A program made the position numbers and the translations under genes. From positions 1 through 56,610 of the forward strand of contig CANRPD010000008.1 of NCBI GenBank assembly GCA_947632385.1: 56,610 bases of DNA, written 5' to 3'. Shown here piece after piece: positions 41,909-50,500 of this stretch (position 1 is the first letter of the stretch; the number at the start of each line of letters is the position of its first letter). Source of the stretch: an uncultured Clostridia bacterium (GTDB lineage Bacteria > Bacillota > Clostridia > Oscillospirales > Acutalibacteraceae). The notes under the pieces are model-generated. The model ran no database searches. It was given only the letters and a program-made list of their open reading frames with translations, and had not been told where the DNA came from.

Positions 41909-42832
41909 CTATTGTTTCGGCTCTTCCCCGCTGACCAGTTCCCGCAGGGAGACTGCCAACCCGGCCAGACCCTGGATATTGGACGGGATAATGATCTTGG
42001 TGGACTTGCCGTCGGCGGCCTTCTCAAAGGCCTCCAGGCTCTTGATGGCGATGACCTCCTGAGAGGGATGAGCCTCGTTCATCAGCCGCACCGCTTCGGC
42101 CCGGGCTTTCTGCACCGTGAGGATCGCCTCGGCTTCGCCCTGGGCCTCCCGGATCTTCGTCTCCTTGACGGCCTCGGCCTTCAGCACCGCAGATTCCTTC
42201 TGCCCTTCCGCGATGAGGATGGCGCTGCGCTTTTCTCCCTCTGCGTCCAGGATTTTGGCCCGGCGCTCGCGCTCGGCCTTCATCTGCTTTTCCATGGAAT
42301 CCTGGATCTCCCGGGGCGGGATGATGTTTTTCAGCTCCACCCGGTTGACCTTGATGCCCCAGGGATCGGTAGCCTCGTCCAAAATCACGCGGATCTTGGA
42401 GTTGATCAGGTCGCGCGAAGTCAGCGTGTGGTCCAGCTCCATCTCGCCGATGATGTTGCGCAGGGTGGTGGCGCTCAGGTTCTCAATGGCGGAGATGGGG
42501 TTCTCCACGCCATAGGCGTACAGCTTGGGGTCCGTGATCTGGAAATACACCACCGTGTCGATCTGCATGGTGACGTTGTCCTTGGTGATCACCGGCTGGG
42601 GCGGGAAATCCAGCACCTGCTCCTTCAGGCTCACCTTCTTGGCGATCCGGTCGATGAACGGGATCTTCAAGTGCAGCCCGGTGCCCCAGGCCGCGTGGAA
42701 TGCGCCCAGGCGCTCCACCACAAAGGCGTGGGCCTGGGGAACGATCTTGATGTTGGAAATGATAAGAGCCAGGATAAAAGCCACCAGTGCGATGACCACG
42801 ACCATGGTGACCACTGTTTCGATTCCGATCAT
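41909..42832 (-). CDS. SPFH/Band 7 (stomatin-like) membrane protein
   Basis: 307 residues. One N-terminal membrane helix (about 5-28) is followed by a prohibitin/SPFH domain ('IKIVPQAHAFVVERLGAFHAAWGTGLHLKIPFIDRIAKKVSLKEQVLDFPPQPVITKDNVTMQIDTVVYFQITDPKLYAYGVENP') and a long charged coiled coil ('EIQDSMEKQMKAERERRAKILDAEGEKRSAILIAEGQKESAVL'). It is a QmcA/HflC-type scaffold that oligomerises at the membrane. It is coupled to the NfeD gene, the usual partner; the stop of NfeD and start here overlap by 4 bases. Confidence 0.95.
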   Translation of the reverse strand: MIGIETVVTMVVVIALVAFILALIISNIKIVPQAHAFVVERLGAFHAAWGTGLHLKIPFIDRIAKKVSLKEQVLDFPPQPVITKDNVTMQIDTVVYFQITDPKLYAYGVENPISAIENLSATTLRNIIGEMELDHTLTSRDLINSKIRVILDEATDPWGIKVNRVELKNIIPPREIQDSMEKQMKAERERRAKILDAEGEKRSAILIAEGQKESAVLKAEAVKETKIREAQGEAEAILTVQKARAEAVRLMNEAHPSQEVIAIKSLEAFEKAADGKSTKIIIPSNIQGLAGLAVSLRELVSGEEPKQ

Positions 42833-43314
42833 GATTTGCTCCTTTCTGATTCACGGGCGGTGGGGTCCGCTTCCGCCCTGCGAACGATCACTTTCACGCC
42901 CTCGATGCGCTCTACCACCACCGTAGTCCCTGCGGGCAGAATGACCCCCGGCAGCTCGCTGCGGGCGGCCCAGCTGACGCCCAGGACCTCCGCACGGCCC
43001 GTGGCAGAGAGGTTGTCGATGGTCTCGGTGACCACGCCCTCCTTGCCCAAAACACGGTCGGCGTTGGTGGGCAGGACCTTGCGGCTCTGAAACCGGCGGT
43101 AGAGGGGCCGGGTGATCCCCAGCGCTGCTGCAGACACCCCCACGAACACCAGGATCTGCAGCCAGACCGCACCTCCCAAAAAGCTGACCAGCAGCGCCGC
43201 CAACCCTCCGGGAACGAACCACACCGACACCAGCGACGGCACCGCCGCCTCCACGATGGCGGCCAGGACGGTAACGCCCAGCCAGACCAACTGCATGCCA
43301 TCCAAAACGGACAA
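42829..43314 (-). CDS. NfeD-like membrane protein
   Basis: About 161 residues: three or four membrane helices and a C-terminal OB-fold domain ('GKEGVVTETIDNLSATGRAEVLGVSWAARSELPGVILPAGTTVVVERIEGVKVIVRRAE'). NfeD proteins pair with SPFH proteins, as here. The open frame begins at GTG 43323, but that GTG lies inside GAGGTGATC, a nine-base match to the 3' end of 16S rRNA. The start is therefore probably the TTG at 43314, three bases downstream of that match; an internal ATG further on is another option. Confidence 0.85.
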   Translation of the reverse strand: MSVLDGMQLVWLGVTVLAAIVEAAVPSLVSVWFVPGGLAALLVSFLGGAVWLQILVFVGVSAAALGITRPLYRRFQSRKVLPTNADRVLGKEGVVTETIDNLSATGRAEVLGVSWAARSELPGVILPAGTTVVVERIEGVKVIVRRAEADPTARESERSKS

Positions 43315-43356
43315 AAGGATCACCTCATTTCAAAAAAGCCATTCAAACGATACCCT

Positions 43357-43384
43357 AGTATGCCACTCATCGCCCGAAATACAA
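43357..43384 (-). promoter_or_regulatory. Possible nfeD promoter
   Basis: TTGTAT (43379-43384), a 16-base spacer and CATACT (43357-43362) on the minus strand. Confidence 0.3.
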
Positions 43385-43406
43385 CCGCCCGCAGCCGCCG
43401 AAGGGG

Positions 43407-45440
43407 TCAGTTGAGGGGCTGGGCTGCTTCGGCTCCGCTGGCAAAGGGACCCGGCAGCGGGGCAGGTCCCCGGTGCCCGCCGAAGTAATCCGCATCGAAG
43501 ACGATGGGCGACCCATCCGGGTTCTCAAAGCGTTCCTCCGGCTCAAAGGCCATCCCTAGCGTGTCCGTGGAAACAAAGGGCGCGCACAGGTCGGGCAGCC
43601 GCTCCCAAAGATCGGTCTGCAGCGTGTATACCCCGTCCTGTTCCGTCAGGGTCAGCACTGCGCCCTCTACGGTCCCAAAGTTCGTTTCCTGCTCCCAGGG
43701 CTCTGCCCCGTTGACGTACACATTCCCCGCCGCAGAAACCGGCAGGTGCATGTAGTAGCGGTCGCTGGGAGCGCTGCCCATGCCGCAATACCCTTCAAAT
43801 TCCTTTTCCCACGCTTCCACCGTGGGATAACCGTTATAGGGGAACGTCCCGGCACGCACGTTGCCGTCGTCCCAGCCGCCGCCTTTCTCCCGGCCACCGT
43901 CCATCATGGCCTCGAAGATGGGATGCAGCGGCTGCTGGAAGAAGATATTGTTATAAAAGCGCATGTCGCCGTGCAGGAAGGTCATAAAGCCCGCCACCTC
44001 GGTCTCGTGGGGCACATGATATGGCGTGTACCGGGGAGAAGACAGGGTCTTGGCGCCGTTGTCGGTGCCCATGCCCACGGCTGTCAGGCTGCCTGCAACG
44101 AGATTGTGCACCAGCGCCACGCCCTGGGTGGCCAGCTTCAGCGCCCGCACCGACAGGAACAGGTTGTTGTCCAGCAGCGTCGGCCCGTGGGAGACCTCGA
44201 TGAACACATCCTCGCCCATGCCCATGAACAGCGCCGGATCCGGATCCGGTTCGTTCTCCAGGGTCGGCAGCGTGTTGTGGTGGAACAGGTTCTGGGTGAC
44301 CCGGGTCCCCTGGGCCTGCCAGTCCAGCCAAAGGCCGCGGGTGCAGTGGTGGATATGGTTCCGCCGGAAGATCACGTCGATAGCCGCGTGCATCTTGATG
44401 CCGCCGATCTCCGCCCCCGCCAGGTTCTGCTTGTTGTTGATGTGGTGGATGTGGTTGTCCTCGATGACGGAGAAAACGCCGCCCAAATGGCCCACGATGC
44501 CGGTCTGTCCGCAGTCGTGGATGTTGCACCGCCGCACCGTGTGCGAGCCGATGCGCGCCTTGGTCCAGCCCTCCCGTTGGGCCTGGAGGATGCACTCCCG
44601 CTCGGTCTGCGTGCCGTCCTTATACTTCCAGTGGAGCCATTTGTTGTCGTTGCCCTGCTGGCGGTATTTGCCCAGGGAGATGCCGGAGCACTTGGACTCG
44701 TAGATCTCGCAGTCCTCGATGACCCAGCCCTTGGACCAGTGGGGCCCGATCATCCCCTCCTGATACGCGGTGGGCGGCGCCCACTGGGTGGCCGCCATGC
44801 ACACCCGGAACCCGGACAGGGTAATGTAGCCGATCCCCTCCTGCTGCGGATAAAAGCAGGCCGGCCGCACCGCAATCTCCACCGTCTCCCGGTTGGGGTC
44901 CTTCCCGTGGAAGTTCGCGTAGAAGACCGTTTCATTAGCGGCCTCGTCCTGTTCGGTGTACCAGGTGTACACCGTAAAAACCGGGTCCCAGCTGGCGAGG
45001 TTCACCTGGGGATGCAGAACTCCTTCCAGGTCGGTGACCTCATAGAGGGATTTCCCGTTCAGGTACACGTCGCCGGTATGGGCGATCATGGTGGCGATGA
45101 ACCAGTCGCCGCTGACCAGCGTGGTGTAGGGGTTGCGGTACGCGAACAGTCCGTTGGACACCCGAGCCGTCCACACATCGTCCGCATAGGGCTGCCAGGT
45201 CGTGATCCGTTCCGCGCCTGTGATCACCGCCCCCAGCGGCTCCACGGAACGATAGGTGATGGGATGTTCCGGGTCCGTGCCGCCCCGGGGCGGATCCACC
45301 CATTCCCGGTAAACGCCGGGGCCCACCAGCACGGTGTCTCCGGGCCGGGCCACGGCAGCCGCCTGAGAGATGGTCTGGAAGGGCCGCTGCTCGCTGCCAT
45401 CGCCGGCACGGCCCGCCTTGCAGGAAACATACAGGTTCAT
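43407..45440 (-). CDS. GH120-type beta-xylosidase (parallel beta-helix)
   Basis: 677 residues, no signal peptide, so intracellular. The protein is a right-handed parallel beta-helix with the DUF1565-like start 'PFQTISQAAAVARPGDTVLVGPGVYREWVDPPRGG'. It matches the GH120 pattern as I recall it from Thermoanaerobacterium XylC. The stretches 'YITLSGFRVCMAATQWAPPTAYQEGMIGPHWSKGW', 'KCSGISLGK', 'CGQTGIVGHLGG', 'GGIKMHAAIDV' and 'LWLDWQAQGTRVTQNLF' support this. The likely nucleophile is D373 and the acid/base is E415 in 'FIEVSHGP'. It would release xylose from xylo-oligosaccharides. AAAGGAG sets the ATG at 45440. No xylose transporter or isomerase is adjacent. Confidence 0.85.
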   Translation of the reverse strand: MNLYVSCKAGRAGDGSEQRPFQTISQAAAVARPGDTVLVGPGVYREWVDPPRGGTDPEHPITYRSVEPLGAVITGAERITTWQPYADDVWTARVSNGLFAYRNPYTTLVSGDWFIATMIAHTGDVYLNGKSLYEVTDLEGVLHPQVNLASWDPVFTVYTWYTEQDEAANETVFYANFHGKDPNRETVEIAVRPACFYPQQEGIGYITLSGFRVCMAATQWAPPTAYQEGMIGPHWSKGWVIEDCEIYESKCSGISLGKYRQQGNDNKWLHWKYKDGTQTERECILQAQREGWTKARIGSHTVRRCNIHDCGQTGIVGHLGGVFSVIEDNHIHHINNKQNLAGAEIGGIKMHAAIDVIFRRNHIHHCTRGLWLDWQAQGTRVTQNLFHHNTLPTLENEPDPDPALFMGMGEDVFIEVSHGPTLLDNNLFLSVRALKLATQGVALVHNLVAGSLTAVGMGTDNGAKTLSSPRYTPYHVPHETEVAGFMTFLHGDMRFYNNIFFQQPLHPIFEAMMDGGREKGGGWDDGNVRAGTFPYNGYPTVEAWEKEFEGYCGMGSAPSDRYYMHLPVSAAGNVYVNGAEPWEQETNFGTVEGAVLTLTEQDGVYTLQTDLWERLPDLCAPFVSTDTLGMAFEPEERFENPDGSPIVFDADYFGGHRGPAPLPGPFASGAEAAQPLN

Positions 45441-45479
45441 TTGATTGCTCCTTTCCGAATTTCCGATCTCGCTGATTCG

Positions 45480-45508
45480 ATTATACTCCTTCCCGGGCAT
45501 GGGCGCAA
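45480..45508 (-). promoter_or_regulatory. Promoter of the GH120 gene
   Basis: TTGCGC (45503-45508), a 17-base spacer and perfect TATAAT (45480-45485), minus strand. The cloverleaf palindrome begins 30 bases upstream of this -35. Confidence 0.6.
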
Positions 45509-45538
45509 GTGCCTTTGGGAAAATGTGCGCCCCCGCCG

Positions 45539-45624
45539 GCCCCCGCGCCCCACGCCCCGCAAAGGCGGGGCCGGCCGCCCTGCGGGCGGCCGCCGGGCTT
45601 CGCCCGGCCGTGGGGCGCGGGGGC
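45539..45624. repeat. GC-rich cloverleaf palindromic element
   Basis: An 86-base intergenic element that folds almost completely into four stems. The outer 16-bp perfect stem is 45539-45554 with 45609-45624. Inside it are hairpins CCCCGC/GCGGGG (45555-45570, 4-base loop), CGGCCGCCC/GGGCGGCCG (45572-45592, 3-base loop) and CCGGGC/GCCCGG (45593-45607, 3-base loop). Only bases 45571 and 45608 are unpaired outside the loops. It is not a tRNA: there is no anticodon or T-loop. It stands between two divergent promoters. It looks like a REP/BIME-type or mobile palindromic sequence; I see no second copy in the window. Confidence 0.8.
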
Positions 45625-45631
45625 GGACCGG

Positions 45632-45660
45632 TTGCAATCCTCCCAAAAACATGCTACAAT
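45632..45660 (+). promoter_or_regulatory. sfsA promoter
   Basis: TTGCAA (45632-45637), a 17-base spacer and TACAAT (45655-45660), starting 8 bases after the palindrome. Confidence 0.65.
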
Positions 45661-45684
45661 ACCCCCGGAAAGCAGGTGGTCGCT

Positions 45685-46389
45685 GTGCAGTACGAAGCCG
45701 TCGAGCAAGCCCGGTTCCTGTCCAGGCCAAACCGGTTCATCGCCCAGGTGGAGCTCTCCGGCCGGGTGGAGACCGTCCACGTGAAAAACACCGGCCGCTG
45801 CCGGGAACTGCTGGTCCCCGGGGCGACGGTCTACCTGGCCCCGGGGCATAGCCCCAACCGGAAGACCCGGTACGACCTCATCGCCGTTGAGAAAGGCCCC
45901 CTGCTCATCAATATGGACAGCCAGGCCCCCAACGCCGTGGCCCGGGAGGCCCTCCCCCGCCTCCTGCCCCAGCTCTCCCTCCTGCGCCCGGAGACCGTCT
46001 TCGGCACCTCCCGGTTCGATTTTTATGCCGAGGCCTCGCTCCACCACTGGTTCATCGAGGTCAAGGGCGTCACCCTGGAGGAGAACGGCGTCGCCCGCTT
46101 CCCGGATGCCCCGACGGCCCGGGGCGCCCGGCACCTGCGGGAACTCTGCCGGGCAGTGGACCAGGGATACCGGGCCCTGGCGCTGTTCGTCATCCAGATG
46201 AAGGGCGTCGTCCGGTTCGAGCCCAACGCCCGCACCGATCCCGGTTTTGCCCAGGCTCTGGAGGAAGCCGCTGCCCACGGGGTGCAGCTCCTGGCGGTGG
46301 ACTGCCGCGTGGCCCCCGATACCCTGCAGGCCGACGCCCCTGTGCCCATCTGGCTGGGCGGCCGCCCGCTGCCCCCGTTTTGCCCCTGA
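45685..46389 (+). CDS. sfsA: SfsA family DNA/RNA nuclease (sugar fermentation stimulation protein)
   Basis: 234 residues. 'ARFLSRPNRFIAQVEL', 'VHVKNTGRCRELLVPGATVYLAP', 'YDLIAVEKGPLLINMDSQAPNAVA', the nuclease-like core 'SRFDFYAEASLHHWFIEVKGVTLEENGVARFPDAPTARGARHLREL' (D, E-V-K) and 'ALFVIQMKGVVRFEPN' are all SfsA signatures. The biological role is poorly defined; E. coli SfsA was found as a maltose-metabolism stimulator and has an OB plus nuclease fold. The start is a GTG at 45685, eight bases after AGG; an in-frame GTG at 45676 overlaps the ribosome site. Confidence 0.93.
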   Translation: MQYEAVEQARFLSRPNRFIAQVELSGRVETVHVKNTGRCRELLVPGATVYLAPGHSPNRKTRYDLIAVEKGPLLINMDSQAPNAVAREALPRLLPQLSLLRPETVFGTSRFDFYAEASLHHWFIEVKGVTLEENGVARFPDAPTARGARHLRELCRAVDQGYRALALFVIQMKGVVRFEPNARTDPGFAQALEEAAAHGVQLLAVDCRVAPDTLQADAPVPIWLGGRPLPPFCP

Positions 46390-46409
46390 CCGCTCCGCTT
46401 GGACACGAA

Positions 46410-46434
46410 AGGACCGCCCGTTGGGGGCGGTCCT
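46410..46434. terminator. Bidirectional terminator between sfsA and pfkA
   Basis: AGGACCGCCC / GGGCGGTCCT perfect 10-bp stem with a five-base loop, between convergent genes; the T-runs are short (TTTC on the minus side). Confidence 0.6.
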
Positions 46435-46449
46435 CGGTCTTTGTGGGGA

Positions 46450-47418
46450 TTACAGAGACAGCTTCCCGGAGATCTCCAGCAGCTCCTCGTCGAACACCCG
46501 GGGCATGTTCAGCGCCTCGGTGATGTCGTAATCCACGATGGTGTCGCCCTTCACGGCCACCACGCGGTTGCCCAGGCCCTGCTCCAGCAGCTGCACAGCA
46601 CGGTAGCCCATGCGGCCCGCCAGCACCCGGTCCCGCACGGTGGGGTGTCCGCCCCGCTGCACATGGCCCAGGATGGTGGCCCGGCTCTCCACGCCCGTCA
46701 CCGCTTCGATCTTCCGCGCCAGCTCTTCGGTGTGGCCCACGCCCTCGGCCACCACCACGATGTAATGGGTCTTGCCCGTGGCCCGCACCATCTCGATCTT
46801 CTGCACGATGTCCCGGTCGAAGTCATAGGGCACCTCGGGCACCAGGGTGGCCACCGCGCCGGTGGCGATGCCCACCTGCAGCGCGATGTCGCCGCAGTGC
46901 CGGCCCATGACCTCCACCACCGAGCACCGGTCGTGGGACTCGGAGGTGTCCTGCAGGCGGTCAATCATCTCCATGGCGGTATTCAGCGCCGTGTCATAGC
47001 CGATGGTGAAATCCGTGCATGCAATGTCGTTGTCGATGGTGCCCGGCAGGCCGATGCACAGCACCCCGGCCCCAGTCAGGTCCCGCGCCCCGCGGAACGA
47101 ACCGTCGCCGCCGATGACCACCACGCCGTCGATGCCCCGCCTCTTGCAGTTTGCGGCAGCCTTCTGCACGCCTTCGGGAGTGTTGAATTCCGGGCTGCGT
47201 GCGGTGAACAGCGTGGTGCCGCCGTTCTGGATAATGTCGGACACGCTGCGCAGATTCATCTCGATCAGGTCGTCGTTGAGCAGGCCGTTGTAGCCGCGCT
47301 TCACGCCATAGACTTTCATTCCCGCGGAAATAGCCGAACGCACCACCGCGCGCACCGCGGCATTCATGCCCGGGGCGTCGCCTCCGCTGGTCAATACTGC
47401 GATACTTTTGGCACCCAT
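46450..47418 (-). CDS. pfkA: ATP-dependent 6-phosphofructokinase
   Basis: 322 residues, normal for the bacterial allosteric enzyme. 'IAVLTSGGDAPGMNAAVRAVVR', 'GIDGVVVIGGDGSFRGA' (G-G-D-G, where PPi-dependent forms carry D-D instead), 'GLPGTIDNDIACTDFTIGYDTALNTA' (catalytic Asp) and 'VVEVMGRHCGDIALQVGIA' are present. The GGDGS glycine points to ATP as phosphoryl donor. The long frame runs upstream but TTGGAGG sets the ATG at 47418. It follows dnaE, as in many Bacillota, but has its own promoter. Confidence 0.97.
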   Translation of the reverse strand: MGAKSIAVLTSGGDAPGMNAAVRAVVRSAISAGMKVYGVKRGYNGLLNDDLIEMNLRSVSDIIQNGGTTLFTARSPEFNTPEGVQKAAANCKRRGIDGVVVIGGDGSFRGARDLTGAGVLCIGLPGTIDNDIACTDFTIGYDTALNTAMEMIDRLQDTSESHDRCSVVEVMGRHCGDIALQVGIATGAVATLVPEVPYDFDRDIVQKIEMVRATGKTHYIVVVAEGVGHTEELARKIEAVTGVESRATILGHVQRGGHPTVRDRVLAGRMGYRAVQLLEQGLGNRVVAVKGDTIVDYDITEALNMPRVFDEELLEISGKLSL

Positions 47419-47492
47419 AGTCGATTCCTCCAAGCGTTTTAGAAATGACGGGCTCGTGGTTTCGGGCCCCGTTCCGAGCTGTGTATACAACA

Positions 47493-47520
47493 ATTATACC
47501 AGAGACAGCGAAAATAGCAA
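47493..47520 (-). promoter_or_regulatory. pfkA promoter
   Basis: TTGCTA (47515-47520), a 16-base spacer and TATAAT (47493-47498), minus strand. I see no clear dnaE terminator in 47521-47553. Confidence 0.55.
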
Positions 47521-47553
47521 GAGGTTTTTGTCAAGTTTTTCCCTTTCGCCCCG

Positions 47554-50500
47554 TTATTTTCCGCCCCTTCCGGAATATTCGACATTTTCCGGCCCCAGCA
47601 GTCTCCGCAGGGCCTCCAGCAGCACCGGGTTCACGTCGATCCGCCACTCAGGCGGGGCCTTCCGAGTCCGTCCGTCGTCCGCAAAGCAGATATACAGGTC
47701 CTCCTTCCCCCCGTCAAAGATGGCCGCATACCGCATGGCCTTCCGGTACCGGGGGTCCTCCCGGGAGGCCACCCGCAGGGTCAGTCCGGGCCGCGTGGCC
47801 GGGGGCGCCGTTTCCGCCGCCTTTCCCCCGGGGTCCGGGGCGAGAGAGAACCGCTCGCACAGCAGCTCCGGCGCCTTTTCTTCGTTGAAGTTCAGCCGCC
47901 CCACCGCTTCCACCGCCGTGCCCGGCTGCAGCAGCCGCAGGTGCTCCTCCAGCACCTTGGGGAACACCAGCCCGGTGATGCTCCCGTACATGTCCTCCAG
48001 GGTGAGGAACGCCATCTGCCCGCCGGTTTTGGTGAGCTTCTCCCGCATCTCGGTGATCATCACCAGCAGCCGCACCCGCTGCCCGTCCCGGTACTCCGGG
48101 GCCTCGCTGGCGCCGCTCTCGGCGATCTGGTCGCACCGGGCGTACACCCCGGAGCGGTACAGCGGCCCGAAATCCATCATGGGGTGGCCGGAAAGGTACA
48201 TCCCGGTGACCTCCTTTTCCCGGGCCAGCAGGTCTGCCGCGGAGAATTCCTCCAGTGCCGGGATCTCCACCCCGTCGGTCTGCTGTTCCGGTCCGCCCAG
48301 GTCAAAAAAGCCCAGCTGCCCGTCCAGGTTCCGCCGCTTGTCCGCCTCCAGCCGGTCCAGCACGTTCTCCACCGAGACCAGCATCTCCCGGCGGTTGTAG
48401 CCCAGCCGGTCCAGCGCCCCCGAGAGGATCAGGCTCTCCAGCGCCCGGCGGTTCAGGTCCTTGCCCGCCATGCGCCGGCAGAAGTCCCAGTACCCGGTGA
48501 ACGTCCCCCCGGTCTCCCGCTCCTCGATGATCCGGGAGATCACCGTCCGGCCCAGGTTCTTCACCGCCAGCAGCCCGTAGCGGATGTCCTTCCCCACCAC
48601 GGTGAAGCCGGGCCCGCTCTCGTTCACGTGGGGCGGCAGCACCGCGATGCCCAGCCGTCGGCATTCCTCCATGTACTCCACGGCCTTGTCCGACCACCCC
48701 AGCACGCTGGACAGCAGCGCCGCCATGTACTCCCTGGGGTAGTACCGCTTGAGATACGCCGTCTCATAGGCCACCACGGCATAGCAGGCAGCGTGGGCCT
48801 TGTTGAAGGCATAGGAGGCAAAGCTCTCGATCTCCCGGAACAGCTCCTCCGCCACCGGGGCCGGGATGCCCCGCCGCAGGCAGCCGTCCACCTCCCAGGT
48901 GCCGTCCGGCCGCTGCTGGCCGTGGAGGAACACCTGCTTCTCCTTTTCCAGCACCTCGTGCTTTTTCTTGGACATGGCCCGCCGCACGATGTCCGCCCGC
49001 CCCAGGGAATACCCCGCCAGGTCCCGGAAGATCTGCATCACCTGCTCCTGGTAGATGATGCACCCGGAGGTGACCTCCAGGATGGGCCGCAGCTTCTCGT
49101 GGAGATACCGCACCTTCCCCGGGTCCCGCTTGTTTTCCAGGTACGTGGGGATGAACTGCATGGGCCCCGGCCGGTACAGGGCGATCACCGCCGTGATGTC
49201 CTCGATGCTCCGGCTGCCGGCCTGCATGGTCAGCCGCCGCATCCCCGCAGATTCCAGCTGGAACACCCCGCTGGTCTCCCCGGCGGAGAGCATGGCGAAC
49301 ACCTCGGGGTCGTCGTCGGGCACGGCTTCGATGTCGAAGTCCGGCCGCTCTTTGCGGATGAGCTTTTGGGCGTTGTCGATGACCGACAGGTTCCGCAGCC
49401 CCAGAAAATCCATCTTCAGCAGCCCCAGGTCCGCGATGTCGTTCATGGTGAACTGGGCCACCACCGCGTCGTCGTTCTTGGACAGGGGCACATAGTCCGT
49501 CACCGGCCGGTCGGTGATGAGCACCCCCGCCGCATGGGTGGAGGCGTGCCGGGGCATGCCCTCCAGCTGCCGGGCCATGCCGATGAGCCGCCCGATCTCC
49601 GGCTCCTGCTCCACCTGCTCCCGCAGGTCCTTGGACCGCCGCAGCGCCTCCTCCAGGGTGATGCCTAGCTCCATGGGCACCAGCTTGGCCACCTGGTCCA
49701 CCCGGCCATAGGGCAGCCCCAGCGCCCGGCCCACGTCCCGAATGGCCCCCCGGGCCGCCATGGTCCCGAAGGTGACGATCTGCGCCACGTGGTCGGCGCC
49801 GTATTTGTCCACCACGTACCGGAGGATCTCGTCCCGGCGCTCGTCGGAAAAATCGATGTCGAAATCGGGCATGCTCACCCGCTCGGCGTTGAGGAACCGC
49901 TCGAAGATCAGGTTGTACCGCAGGGGGTCCACGTTGGTGATCCCCACGCAGTAGGCCGCCAGGCTGGCCGCGCCGGAGCCTCTCCCCGGCCCCACCGGGA
50001 TCCCCACGCTGCGGGCGTACCGGACAAAATCCCACACGATCAGGTAGTAGTCCACATACCCCATGCCGCTGATGACGGAGAGCTCATACTCCAGCCGCTG
50101 CACCGCCACCGGGTCGGGCCGCTCCCCATACCGGCGGCGCAGGCCCTCCCAGCACAGCCGCCGGAAAAAGTCCCCGCTGTCGCTGCCGTCCGGGGGATCG
50201 AACCGGGGCAGCCGCGTCACGCCGAATTCCAGCTCCACCCGGCACCGCCGGGCGATCTCCACCGTGTGGTCGCAGGCCTCCGGGTGCTCCGGGAACAGGG
50301 CCCGCATCTCCTCCTCGGACTTGAAAAAGAACTCCGGGGTGGAGAACCCCATCCCCGTCTCGTCCTCCACCGTCCGCCCGGTCTGGATGCACAGCAGCAC
50401 ATGGTGCATCTCCTGGTCCTCCCGGCGGATGTAGTGGCAGTCGTTGGTGGCCACCAGGGGGATGCCCTCCTCCTCGGACAGCCGCATCAGCCCCCGGTTC

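Noticed and set aside
45539..45624. Cloverleaf palindrome as a tRNA or tmRNA gene
   Set aside because: No anticodon, no T-loop GTTC, no CCA; the outer stem is 16 bp. It is a palindromic element instead.
47941..49668. A 575-codon plus-strand frame opposite dnaE
   Set aside because: Antisense shadow produced by high GC3 in dnaE.
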